Shown: piece by piece, positions 13,391 through 24,239 of the stretch
Numbering within the stretch: position 1 is the stretch's first letter
Layout: the number at the start of each line of letters is the position of its first letter
Assembly (NCBI GenBank): GCA_001051155.2
Contig: JYIP02000002.1
Coordinates: 5,499,315-5,563,314, forward strand
Direction of reading: 5' to 3'
Source of the DNA: Chrysoporthe austroafricana
Lineage: Eukaryota; Ascomycota; Sordariomycetes; Diaporthales; Cryphonectriaceae
DNA length: 64,000 nt
Position numbers and translations under genes: made by a program
Notes under the pieces: model-generated
Seen by the model: the letters and a program-made list of their open reading frames with translations, nothing else
What the model was told of the DNA's origin: nothing
Database searches by the model: none

Positions 13391-13813
13391 TATTGTAAAT
13401 GCTGCAGTAATCCTAAGATATACTATAAGGTTAAAAGGTTTATACTAAGTATAAGCCTTGAATACTGAAATACGATTTACTAAGTATCGCAATATTTACA
13501 AATCTTAAGTAATTATTAATAATAAAGGTTCAATTAATACTTAGATTGACAATTGAAAAGCTATTACTATCTATTTAGTAAATATCTGGTCCTTATATAT
13601 CTAGCTCTTCAATCCTGGACCGATAGAATCGGTATCGAATATATCGGTCTATAGTTATATCGATAGGACCGATAGCGGTCCTATTAGTCCCTTTCCTTAA
13701 CCTTAACTTATATAAGCATATAGTTGGATTTGTAACCAACCCTGCATTTCCTAATACTCAATAAGTCGTAACTTTAATATTACATTCTGATTCTGCATAT
13801 TAATTCATAATAT
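13391..13813 (-). repeat. Element D 3' LTR (423 bp)
   Basis: It starts TATTGTAAATGCTGCAG and ends TTCATAATA. A 14-bp deletion relative to the partner LTR lies after TTTATACTA near 13,443. It contains CCTTATATATC, a GATCGGTATCGA-rich segment unlike other families, CCTTAACCTTAA and TTATATAAGC. The polypurine tract follows on the minus strand. Confidence 0.88.
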
Positions 13814-13901
13814 TATCTCCTGTCTTATTGATTGATATCTTTATTAACTTCTATAAGCTTTCCCGGTTCTTCTTATCATTTATCGTACCTTCCTGATTAG
13901 G

Positions 13902-14516
13902 ATATCGGGCAGGGTTGAAAAGTCTTATTATAAGAAAACTATCCAGAGCAACGCCTTTTGCATCTCGGTTTTTTCTTATTATTCGGAAATGCCTGCTTGT
14001 TCTTTTTGTATGGACCGTAACCTTTTTTGTACTGCTTCTAAAGAGGATTCTTCCCGGTATGCGGAATGCATTCGCAATAAACGGGGGAATTGCGATATAG
14101 CCGGGCTTTCCCCGATACAAATGCAGAAGATCGCAAGGTAACATTCCCAAGTTGAAACGGAATTGGAAGCGGCCGAAAGGGAAGCGATACTAGCAAATGC
14201 CAAGGTTTTGCGCTTTCGAAAACAGCATCGTTTGTAGGCTAAGAAGATAGCGCGCGCGGTTTATTGCGGGCTGGATACTATCGAAGAGTTAGAAAAGTTA
14301 GAAGCCGAAAAGGCCGAGGAGGAATATCGTAAGGCCGAGGCCGAGCGTTATGCTATAGAGCCTTTCGTTCTTAAGGGTTTTTTCCCGGAAAGTTTTGATT
14401 TTAAAGCTGCTTTGCAATAGTTTGGTTCCGAAATTAATTAGTCCGTTACTATTTCGGAAATTAAGCCCGAAAATGCGGCTAGTCTTTCTAATATTAATAT
14501 TTTTCTAGTTAACTAA
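13902..14516 (+). pseudogene. Element D antisense ORF: best preserved Cys-cluster copy
   Basis: This frame has 204 codons from a mutated start (ATA at 13,902) to TAA at 14,514, with four internal TAA/TAG stops and no frameshift. An internal ATG at 13,989 begins MPACSFCMDRNLFCTASK, followed by EDSSRYAECIRNKRGNCD. If Tyr is restored to Cys, the pattern is C-x2-C-x6-C-x9-C-x2-C-x7-C. That lies within the range known for Zn(II)2Cys6 clusters. It is followed by heptad-like VETELEAAEREAILANAKVL and the acidic EELEKLEAEKAEEEYRKAEA. The region is visibly richer in GC than the rest of the element. It is encoded opposite to gag-pol, just inside the 3' LTR. Confidence 0.75.
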
Positions 14517-14539
14517 TAGGTTTTTCTGACTAGTTATTT

Positions 14540-17500
14540 GTTATTTTCGTATTGGGTATTAACTAGTAGCTGCTTTTTCTTAATAGATTTGGAAGGCTTA
14601 TTTCGCATTAGCTAGGTTTTTAGTCGGTTCTTAGCTATTTTCGTTCGAATAATATCCTTTCCATTTAATCAGATATTCTTTATAATTTATTAATTCTCAA
14701 TACTTAAAGATTCGTTCTATTTCGTATTCTAGTTCGTTACTTTCTGCTTATGCTATATTATTTGTTTCGGCTATTTTAAATATAGGTTTAAGAAACGAAA
14801 TATGAAAAACCGGATAGATTTTCATTCCGTAAAGTAATGCAAGTTCAAAGTTAATATCTGAGATTTTCCTTAGAACTTTGAATAATCCGAATTTCTTGTA
14901 ATTTAGCAAATAAGAAGGTCTGGTTATTTTAATATATTCTTTTTATCGAACGAAATAAACTTTATCTTTTTCTTGCAGAATTAATCCTTCAATTCTTTTA
15001 GAATTGGCATACCGGGTTATTCTTTCTTATACAAATTTTAATTCTTCTTGCAATTCTTTTTGTACTTTCTTAATTTTCTTAATTCGTTTTTCTATTGCTT
15101 TTGCATTTGCTTTTAATAATTTGTTATAATAAGCTATCGGATTATAGCCGTATAGTATATAGAATAATAATTTCTTTATCGTATTTATATTTGCGCTATT
15201 ATATGCAAATTATATTAAAAGTAATAAATTAACCCAATTATTCTATTCGTAATTTATATAATGCTATAAATATTATTTAATAATCTGGTTTATTCGTTCT
15301 ATTTATCTGTCCGTTTATAAGTAGAATGCTATAAATATCTTTTATTGCGTTCCGAATAATTTTATAAGCGATATTTAAAAGTTTGATACGAATTTCCTAT
15401 TTCTATCGGAAATGATTTTTTTAAGCATGCTATAATTAGCTATAACCGTTCTCAAGAATATATATGCAAAATCTTCTGCTATGCTGCTTTCCTTATACGG
15501 AAAGAAATAAGCATATTTATTTAATCTATAAATTATTACTAGGATGCTATCGTATTATACTTTAATTAAAGGTTTTCGTAAAAGAAATAATTTAGTAATA
15601 AAATCCTAGCTAATAGATTGCCAAACCGCTTTAAGGATAAGAAGAGGTTAAAATAGTCTATAAGGCTTATAATATTCGATCTTGTTTTTCTTGTAGCTAT
15701 CGTATTCTTATAGAATTTTCTTAATCCTTTTCTTTAATCTTAAAAAGTTTTAATATCTCTTGATTCTTTCATATATAGCTCTAATTTCCTAATAGCCGTA
15801 TGCAAATGCGCTATATATGTTTTTAATATATTCGTCTTATTCTTTCGTTATTATATCTTCTAGTTTCCTTTTATTACTAAATATCTTAATAACTATATCG
15901 AATTCCCTAGCTTTATTTATAAGGTTGCTATTTTTATTTTGCTAGAAGATATTTTGTAATTCTTTTGGCTTTATATTTTAGTAGTCTAATCGCTTGCTAA
16001 ATGTATTTGCTTTGCCGTTTTCCGATCTTTTGCAATAAACAATTTTTAAGTCGAATTATAAAAGGAATTCCGCTTATTTAACTTATCGTTTATTCAAGAT
16101 TTTCATTATTATAAATATTATTAGATTTTTATAGTCTGAATGCATTATAATTTAATATTTTATTCCAATTAAGTAATGCTGCTATTTTTCGAATGCTTTT
16201 ATAATTGCTATTAGTTCCTTGTCTGGAATGCCGTAATTAAGTTCCGGACCGTTCAGTTTTTTCGAGAAATTGCCTACGATTTTGAAGCGTTCCTAGTCGT
16301 CTCGTTAGCCGAGCTATTTTCCTAGCGTATAATCTGATATATCGGTTTCGATTTCGAATAGTTTGTTCGGGTTGGTTTCGCAAAATATAAATTCTGATAT
16401 TACTCGCTTTTTGATTTTATCGAATGCTTCTTGCGTTTCTTATATCTATTCGAATTTTTAATCTTTTTTTATAAGATTTGTAAAAAGGCTTGCGATTTTG
16501 CTATAATCTCGAATAAATTATTAGTAAAAGTTAGCATAGCCGAGAAATGCTTTAACCTCTTTTATCTTTTCTAGTATAAGCTATTCCTTTACTACTTGGA
16601 TTTTATCTTTCTGTATGCTAATCTTGCTTAGTTCTATCGTATAGCCAAAGTAATTGATTTTTTATTAATAGAAATAGTATTTATTTGGTTTTATTAAAAG
16701 CTTATTATCCTATAGCGTTTGGAATACTTGCTATATATGCCTTTTATAGGATTTAAAGTCTTTAGAATAAATAAGGATATTATTAAAATAAACAATAATA
16801 ATAGTATCCAAATATTCGCGAAAGATATCGTTAATTATTTTTTGGAAAAATGCGAGCGCGTTAGTTAATCCAAAAGGTAAGATTATATACTCGAAATGCT
16901 TATAGCGAATCCTGAATGCCGTTTTCCAGATATTATTTTCCTTAATTCAAATATAATAATATCCTTTTTTGAAATCGAACGTAATAAACTAGTTTGCTCC
17001 TATCAGCCAGTCTTGTATTTCTCTTATTAGCGGTAGAAAATAGCAGTTTTTAATCGTAATATTATTAAGCTATTTATAATTTACGCAAAGTCGTAATTTG
17101 CCGTTTTTCTTGAATACGAATAAGATCGGATATCCCGCTAATAACCGTAATTTTCGTATATAGCCTCTTTTCAGATTTTCGTTAATATATTCTTTGAATA
17201 TTTCAAATTTCGCTTGATCGAATTTATAAATAGAGTAGTTTTTAAGTTTTATCCTTTCTTTTAATAGAATTTCGTAATCAAAAAGGCCGTATTCTGGTAA
17301 CCCGGTATCAAATTTCCTTTGCTATAGTTTCTTGAATTCGTAATATTCTTTTAATATGTTCTTAAGTTCTGGTAATAGTCCTTTTTCGTCTTCTAAGATT
17401 TGAAAGAACAAAAAATATTGTTAAGCGTATTTTGCCTCGCTTGCTTTCTTTTTCTATCTATATATACTGGTTTCTAATAGCCTTAAGTGCTTATTATTTG

Positions 17501-20270
17501 TAAGGCCAAATTTCTTTTCGTAACCTTTTTGTGCCTGTTATACTGGAAGCTGAATCTTCTTATAATTCTATAATCCATATAATTTCGTAACGCTCTATGC
17601 TAAATCAGTTTTTTGCTAAATGCTAATTGCTTGAATTCTTAATCCGTTCTCAATCTGTGCTTATAAATTCAAAGTATTCGTAACCTTTCCTTGTTTTTTA
17701 GCAAATGCTCTTGCTTTAAAGGTATATCTAAACCTATTTAAGCGTACGTTTCTAATACTATCTTTAGTAATTAGGACTTTCCCTTTTTCGTTAATTGCAA
17801 CCTTTTCAGTAAGGACGGCCAGTTTTTACGAAATCTGGCCAATAATCCAATCGATATAAGGGTTATGCTCTTTAAACTAGAGTATTCTTAAAATCAACTT
17901 ATATTATACCGTATCTGTAATATCGAAAGTAATTTTTGTTATAAGGCTTTGGATCGAAATAAGTAAATAATCAGTTTCTATATCGATTATACCAAAGTTA
18001 TATGCAACCGTTTTTCCTTCTATAATATTGAATTTGTAAGGATCTTTCTTTTGCATTTAAAGGATCTATTCCCTATTAACAACTTCTAGCAAAATGAAAT
18101 TTCCTTATGCGCTACTGTCCAATAGTACGCTATAATATTGCCCGTTTATATATGCGTCCAATATGATATATTTCTCGTTTTCTGTAATAATGGCGTATAA
18201 GGACTTTATAGTCCTAATCGGCTATTATCCCTTTATAAGCGATCTCTTCCTTTTGAATTATTTTGTGCTTATTTCGCTACTTGCCTCGCTAACTTTCTTG
18301 CTTAGCTTTAAGCATACTGCTTTGCCTTTTCGGCTTTTTGCAATCGGTATTATTCTTTAGCCTTATTTTGCATATGGATAAAATATATTAATATATAGCA
18401 TTGCTCTTATATTATTTTTCCTTAAATGCATTTCTATAAATAGTTATTAAGTAATCCGATATAAGCGTTGCTATGCTCAATATATAAGACTTTTCTATAT
18501 TTCCTTTAGGATTCTATAATGGATTGGATTAATTAGTTCTATTCTCTAATTGGGAACTAATTGTATTTAACTTTCTCGCTAAAATATATCTAGTAATTGT
18601 AATATACGCAATATATCCAGGCAAGTTTATAATATCGAAAGTATAAATAACTGATCTTTCTATTTTCCTAAAGTTTGCATTCGCTATTCTAAAACGGAAT
18701 GCTTTAGAAGAGTTTTTATAATATAAGTCTATAAATAAAGTATTCGATTTTCATATATTTGGTTATTCAGTTATCGCGCTTTTATTATAGCTGCCTTATA
18801 TTTAGGATGCTTTAGTTTTCTGATTCTTCTTTAAAAGTAAAGGTTAGTAAATTATCTGGCTATTTATCTTATAATATCGTTTTATCGAACGTAACGCTGG
18901 GTATTAGCGCCTGTATGCTAAGTTCTCTTTTTATCGCCCTTTCTCATTATCGGTCGAAGTATATTTCTAAAGGGAACTTTCCCAGATCTTCTTTCCTAAT
19001 GTCCAGCAAATTGCTTGAGCAGTCCGAATCGCTATCGTTTATAGCCGTATTATAAAGTAAGCCTTTCTTTTCTATAGCGAGTTGCTATTGCCCTTTAAGT
19101 TTGCGTAAGAACTACTTTAAGCCTTCCTTTTCCGAGAGGTATAATAAGCAGTAATCTTAATAGCAGGCTGTCCAGCTTATGCTGCTATAATCGGGGTCCT
19201 TTGCTTGCTCTGGTAGGATATTATTATCCGGCTAATTGGGTTCTTGCTGCCGGGCGATATTGATCTATCTTTTCGAGACCGGCTTCCATTCTCGTTTCTT
19301 TTTCTCTTGATAGCAATTACGGGCAATATGCCCTTTCTTGCTATAATTATAATAGGTAACCCCTTTGCATTATTCTTGTATAAAAGCGTCCAATTCTATA
19401 AGTCTTGCATGCGTAATGCTCGAATAAGCTATGCTATTTCGGTTGCCGTATTGGAATTTGCGCTTTCCCGAATTGGGTCGGTACCGAAAAGCATTATTAT
19501 AATTCTTCTATCGTTATTATTTTCGTTCGTAAAACCGATTGTCGATACGAATAGCTTTATTAATGAACTTACTGAGTTTTTCGGGTCGGTTTTCCTTATA
19601 GAATTCGTTTTTAATTTCTTCTTTGAATCTTATATAATAAGCATCCATAAAAAGCTCGTTTTCGTAATCGAAATAAGCAATAATTTGTCTGAATTTGGCT
19701 ATATAGTTTGTTATTAATCCTGTTTGCCGAAATGCTTCTAATTATCGTATTGCAATGCGTCGTTTATCCGGATTTCCGAAAGTTTTGGTAAAGGCCTTTT
19801 CGAAATTGGAATAATGCTAGAAAATGCATTTAGTATCCTCGGAACGGAATGCGTTATCGTTATTTAAGTAATTGCGAAGAATAGGCTCTTACTATTAGAA
19901 TGCTATTTTTTCGAATCGGCTTTTTGCGAAATCGATTTTGTCGTAAGTAGTCCTAAACTAAGTATTATAATGCTTAAAGTAAGCTTTAAATTGGGTTAAG
20001 AAAGCCTGAAAGTCCTTGCGAATACCTTTATAAGGCCCGGGCTTATTAAGCTTGAAAGCTTTAGCCTATTGAAAAGCATTAACGCGGAAAACCTCGTTCT
20101 TAACTTTCTCAAGCTATTAGTATAGGGCTATATTTTGTTCCTGGAATTGTTCATTAATAAAGATAACCGGGTTTCTATTCTAAAAGGCCTGATTGCTAGA
20201 AGAAGATAGGGTCTGAAGCGCTATCGTATTTCTAGTATTGCTTAAAAAGTATATACTGAACCGTTCTTAA
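14540..20270 (-). pseudogene. Element D gag-pol remnant
   Basis: Minus strand, right to left. Gag runs from about 20,270 to 18,800, with a zinc-knuckle trace near 19,300-19,370 that reads YYNYSKKGHIARNC (a first Cys changed to Tyr). Then come protease, reverse transcriptase with YFNN near 16,780-16,800, RNase H (about 16,130-16,420), the integrase core (about 15,300-15,560, with ISDRN) and the chromodomain (about 14,620-14,790). Stops are frequent but fewer in gag than in the older elements. Confidence 0.8.
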
Positions 20271-20286
20271 ACAAAAATTATCAAAA

Positions 20287-20723
20287 TATTATAAATGCTG
20301 CAATAATTCTGGGATATACTGTAAGGTTAAGAGGTTTATACTAGCAAGAGCGGTATTAAGTATAAGCCTTAAATACTGAAATACGATTTACTGAATATCG
20401 CAATATTTATAAGTTTTGAATAACTATCAATAATAGGGGTCTAATTGATATTTAGATTAATAACTGAAGAGCTATTACTATCTATCTAGTAGATATCTAA
20501 TTCTTATATATCTGGCTTTTCAATCTTGGACCGGTAGGATCGGTATCGAACGTATCGGTTTATAGTTATATCGATAGGACCGATAGCGGTCCTGTCAGTC
20601 CTTTTCCCTAACCCTGGCTTATATAAGCACGTGGTTAGATCCGTAGCCAACCCTGCATTTCCTAATACTTAGTAAGTCGTAACTTTGGTACTATATTCTA
20701 ATTCTGCATATTAGTTTATAATA
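20287..20723 (-). repeat. Element D 5' LTR (437 bp)
   Basis: It begins TATTATAAATGCTGCA and ends TTTATAATA. It contains the sense TATA segment (CTTATATATC on the plus strand near 20,500) and CCCTAACCCTGGCTTATATAAGC near 20,610-20,632. Its inner edge (minus-strand leader) starts TTTTGATAATTTTTG, not TGG. Confidence 0.88.
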
Positions 20724-20973
20724 CTAAGCTTATTAAGCTTGAAAGCTTTAACCTCTTAGAAAGCGTTAAAGCGGAAAACTTTATTTTTGATTTCTTTAAG
20801 CTATTAATATAGGGCTAAGTTTTATTATTAAAGCTGCTTGTTAATAAGGATAATTAAAGCTTTTTCCTGAAAAACTTAAATGCTAAACGAAAACGGGATT
20901 TAAAGCGCTACCGTATTTCTAGTATTGCATAAAGGGTATATATTAAACCGTTTTTAAATAAAAATTATAAAAA
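20724..20973 (-). pseudogene. Element C leader and gag start, cut off by element D
   Basis: This contains the CTAAG duplication (20,724-20,728), then gag 5' sequence that continues the frame interrupted at 13,390, then the leader next to the 5' LTR. On the minus strand the leader reads TTTTTATAATTTTTATTTAA. Confidence 0.75.
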
Positions 20974-21420
20974 TATTATAAATACTGTAATAATTCTAAA
21001 ATAAACTGTAAAGTTAAAGGGTTTATACTAGCAAAAGCAATACTAAATATGGCTTTGGATACCGAAATACGTTTAACAAAATAATCGCAAGGTTTATAAG
21101 CTTAAAGGGCTATTACTTAAAGGTATTGTAAAGTCCAAATGGTATTTAGATTTACGACTGGAAAGCTATAGTAATTTATTTAGCAAATATCTTATCTTTA
21201 TATATCCGGTTTTCCAGTTTGGATTTGCTAGATCTGGGATAGATCCTTAGATCCTGGATTTGCTGGATTTGGGACAGATCCCCAAATCCTCCCTATTTCA
21301 TAACCCTAACCCCGGGTTACGTAAGCGGTTATGGAATCTTCTTTAAGCGGGGCTAAAGTAAAGCGCCCGGCTAGTTTCCTTTTTCTTCTGTATACCCCGG
21401 TTCCTTATTGGGTTATAATA
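20974..21420 (-). repeat. Element C 5' LTR (447 bp)
   Basis: It pairs with the LTR at 6743-7188. It starts TATTATAAATACTGTAA and ends GGTTATAATA. It holds AACCCTAACCCCGGG and TTACGTAAGC near 21,301-21,330. Confidence 0.85.
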
Positions 21421-21707
21421 TATAGTCTAAATGATATTTAAATTTACGACTGAAAAGCTATAGTAATCTATCTAGTAGATATCCTATTTTTATATATCCT
21501 GCTCTTACAGATTGAATAGCCTGGATAGCTTAGTTATTTTTCAGGATCGCTTGGATAGCTTAGCTATCTTAGCTATCCTAACCCTAACCCTTGCTTATAT
21601 AAGCATCTGGTCATTTCCGTAATCAAGCCTGGGGGCGGGGTGCTAGTTGGATGATTCCTGGAACAGCCCCGGGTCCACAATCTGGCCCTGCATGTTGGTT
21701 TATAATA
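21421..21707 (-). repeat. Truncated LTR E
   Basis: This is the right part of an LTR of the same superfamily. It begins inside the conserved TTTACGACTGAAAAGC block, then has CTTATATATCC-like and CCTAACCCTAACCC plus TTATATAAGC motifs, and ends GGTTTATAATA at 21,707. The left part is missing where element C adjoins. It borders unique DNA on the right. Confidence 0.75.
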
Positions 21708-21739
21708 CTGGTAAAGGCAAGGGACTAGCGAAAAATTCG

Positions 21740-21915
21740 AATTCTAGAGGCTCAGAATGCGGTTCTGATACCTTCAAAAAGAAGGAGGGTCGATATTAGT
21801 CCGAATTCGAAGTTCGTCAATATCGACGCTATACGGAAGGCTCAAATCAAGGCCGATCGTGAAGAGAGAGAGGTCGAAATACCCTTGGCTGAAAAGGACT
21901 GTATTATTGTAGCTT
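21740..21915 (+). pseudogene. Possible tail of a pogo/Fot-type transposase
   Basis: A short open stretch ends at TAA (21,913). It reads EAQNAVLIPSKRRRVDISPN followed by SKFVNIDAIRKAQIKADREE. The basic cluster and the 'PN-KF-I--I--AQ' style resemble C-terminal tails of fungal Fot/Pot (pogo) transposases as I remember them. The catalytic part is absent and no terminal inverted repeat is seen. The assignment is weak. It could be part of another unrelated decayed gene. Confidence 0.3.
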
Positions 21916-22037
21916 AAATGGTTGAAAAATCAACAAGTGAAATATGGGTGTGAAATCTGGGGGGGGTTGTCAGGGTGGGCGGCTAAGGGGTGTGGCGACT
22001 TATGCCTTGCTGGTCCTCTAGGAACTGGCCAAACTGA

Positions 22038-22526
22038 AAAGGCCGTACTGGCGATTTCGGCCCGAAATTCTGCTGGCACGAGAGTCAGCGTGATGGGCCC
22101 AGCTAATTCAGCGTTATCTTCGAGCGCATTACACGCTAACTGTTCGGACTCGACACCATCTACACTATGCTCATTGTCCTGGAATACTCGTCACAAGTTG
22201 AGGTCATTGTCGCCATATAGCTCCTCTTGCTGGGAAACAGCGAATACTATATGTTCTACGACGATTTCAACGCCCTAGATATGTCGCAGTTGTCAATGAT
22301 CAGTTAGTTGGCCCAACATGTGTTGCGACTGTTAGGTAATCTGCCTATGAGCAATGCTATCATGCTTAATATGAAGCGCAAACCAACCGTCGCAGACATT
22401 ATCGCTGTCATTGGGCCACAGCTTGGGCTTTCTGATGCAAATGACTAGGACAATGACGCCAACTCATTCACCGGTGCCAAAGTCGCTGCTGCCGTCTCCG
22501 AGTCCCGTCTTCAGGACAATAAAACG
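22038..22526 (+). pseudogene. Decayed ORF of unknown family, stops of RIP type
   Basis: One frame looks protein-like, with segments such as GLDTIYTMLIVLEYSSQVEV, YYMFYDDFNALDMSQLSM and NMKRKPTVADIIAVIGPQLG. It is interrupted by TAA, TAA, TAG, TAG and TAG, each of which could derive from CAA or CAG by C-to-T in CpA. The sequence is otherwise of normal composition. I do not recognise the family. It lies on the same unique segment as the 2EXR-like gene, from which it was separated by insertion of element F. Confidence 0.4.
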
Positions 22527-23059
22527 TGATCAAGATCCTGCTCCTGATGCAGAGTCAGGCCCGCTCGCGGGCAAATCACTGGCAAGCCCAATTAATCCGC
22601 CTATTAAGACGACAGAATCCATGGCATTCAAACTCGGTATTATCGACTGCTCATGATTCTCTTGATAGCATTGTCATACCCTTCATGGTCTTTGCAAATG
22701 AGTATGCCGTAAATAAGACTGGCGCAAGTACAAGCTCTAAAGCCTTACAAATTTGAGAGTAGGATAAGAGGATCATATTAGTGAGGACCCATGGTATATC
22801 AAGACGACTACCCTCTTAGTGGGTCAAAACTCATCGGAGCACGCGGGTAGCCTCCCATACTATCAGCACTCTCCGTCACTACCTCAATACGGTATAGAAG
22901 CATCAAAAAAGAAGTTGTTGTGCGACATAGAGTATTACAACGACTTTTACTTAGACATTCCTGCATATTGGCGTCTGAACGATCTTGTAGAACGCAAGTT
23001 GGAAGACCAAGTGCCCTGGAAATCTTGAGATCTCGTGACCAATTACTATGAGTGACAGA
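22527..23059. other. Unique non-repeat DNA, no convincing gene
   Basis: Composition is normal and several short overlapping frames exist, none with recognisable domains. The longest (22,819-23,028 +, SLPYYQHSPSLPQYG) has no motif that I know. The stretch ends at the CAAAG duplication of element F. Confidence 0.5.
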
Positions 23060-23064
23060 CAAAG
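23060..23064. repeat. Target site duplication of element F, left (CAAAG)
   Basis: An exact match to CAAAG at 30,402-30,406. It defines the element ends at 23,065 and 30,401. Confidence 0.9.
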
Positions 23065-23546
23065 TGTAATGAGCACCCGAGTAGCGCAAGTACCTGGTAC
23101 GTCAGAGGTTTATGCTAGGCAAGGGTAGTATGCAGTACAATCTACTTATATACGGAAATACAGTTCTGAAGTGTTCTGGAGTTTGCTAGGAGTTCACTAT
23201 CCGTATTGGATACTTCTCTCCTTAGAGAAATACTTAGATTGACGACTGAAGAGCAACTATGAAATCTATTTAACGGTAAGGAATATTCAGTCTTATATAT
23301 CCGGCTTTTCAATACGGGATTATCTGCTTATCTAGTAAGCTGGTAAGCTTGGCTTACTGGCTTACTGGGTAATCTTATGATCTTTATCCTTATTTATCTT
23401 TAACCCTCGGTTAGGTAGTCCCGGATAGTCGGGTATCTTTATATAATTAGTCTTCTTGCGGCGGATATTGGATCCGTATTACGTTATTCCTGGATCTACT
23501 GATCCGGCTTATTCCTATAACCTGAATTATTCGTTAGTTCATAATA
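23065..23546 (-). repeat. Element F 3' LTR (482 bp)
   Basis: It starts TGTAATGAGCACCCGAGTAG and ends TTCATAATA. It contains TTGACGACTGAAGAGC, the TATA segment CTTATATATCCGGCTTTTCA, alternating AAGCTTGGCTTACTGG repeats, TTTAACCCTCGGTTAGG and CTTTATATAATTAG. The minus-strand polypurine tract CAAGAAAGGAGATAA adjoins at 23,547-23,561. Confidence 0.9.
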
Positions 23547-23639
23547 TTATCTCCTTTCTTGTAATTTTTGTCCTTAAAGATTTTCCGTAAGTAATCCTGC
23601 CTGATATTCTTATTTCGGATCGCGCCTTCCTAATTCGTT

Positions 23640-24227
23640 ATATCGAATAGGGTTAAAAAGTTTCGTTCGCTCAAAACTGTTCGTCGCGATTCTCTCTTAG
23701 AGGCGATTCTTTAGCATGCTGTTCAGATGCCTTCCTGTTCGTTTTGTAAGGGTTGCAGTATTTCGGTCTGCTAGGTTTCCGAACGGGATTCTTCTCGCTA
23801 TTCGGAATGCGTACGGCTTAATCGTTCTTGTTGCGATATGCTAAATATGTCTTCCGGCGAATTGCGCAAGATAACTTCTTATTACAAGAAGCTAAAAGAT
23901 AAGCTAGAGGTAGCGGAAGAAAAGGTCTTCCGCTTTTATCGTTAAAAGCGTATATAGTACGAGAAGATAATGCGGGCCGTTTGCCGGGGAATCGATAGTA
24001 TGGAAGAGTTGGAAAAGCTGGAAGCCGAAAAGGCCGAGGAGGAGCGTCGTAAGGCTAAGGTCGAGTGCTATGCTATAGAGCTTTCTATTCCCGAGGGTTC
24101 TTTCCTAGAATCGTTCTTATAAAAGGTAAAGGAGATTGATTGGGCTATTATAGATTTTGGGTTATTTATTATTAAAGGGTCTAAAAGTATAATTAGGCCT
24201 ATTGATCGTCCTGTAAATAGCTTTTAG
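23640..24227 (+). pseudogene. Element F antisense ORF (195 codons, degenerate)
   Basis: The frame runs from a mutated start (ATA at 23,640) to TAG at 24,225 with no frameshift. Order: basic N-terminus; CSFCKGCSISVC; SERDSSRYSECVRLNRSCCD; SSGELRKITSYYKKLKDKLE (heptad-like); MEELEKLEAEKAEEERRKAK; and a tail VKEIDWAIIDFGLFI. The protein is close to that of element K. Most damage is TAG/TAA. It lies on the strand opposite gag-pol, 94 bp inside the LTR. Confidence 0.75.
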
Positions 24228-24239
24228 AGGATAGTTTTT

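Larger units (their letters stand above)
13391..20723 (-). mobile_element. Element D: full-length chromovirus nested in element C
   Basis: LTRs are at 13,391-13,813 and 20,287-20,723. It has a minus-strand gag-pol, an antisense ORF and the polypurine tract. It is flanked by CCAAG/CTAAG. It is less mutated than C: GC pairs survive in the antisense ORF and gag, and LTRs such as the one near 20,520-20,640 keep many CpA-free C residues. This fits a later insertion. The left LTR lacks 14 bp present in the right LTR. Confidence 0.9.
6743..21420 (-). mobile_element. Element C: chromovirus, minus strand, interrupted by element D
   Basis: The 3' LTR is 6743-7188 and the 5' LTR is 20,974-21,420 (446 and 447 bp, same family). 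The body is 7189-13,390 plus 20,724-20,973. Element D is inserted in the gag region: joining the two flanks gives the same sequence as the uninterrupted gag copy in D near 20,025-20,065 (AAGGCCC then CTTATTAAGCTTGAAAGC). No matching 5-bp duplication is seen at C's own ends (CTAGC versus TATAG). The two flanks also belong to different parts of elements, so a rearrangement is likely. Confidence 0.85.

Noticed and set aside
19244..19717. 157-residue hydrophobic ORF on the plus strand
   Set aside because: It is the reverse complement of element D's gag and zinc-knuckle region. Similar hydrophobic shadows occur at 1401-1652, 11,423-11,689 and 18,163-18,360 opposite the protease/gag part.
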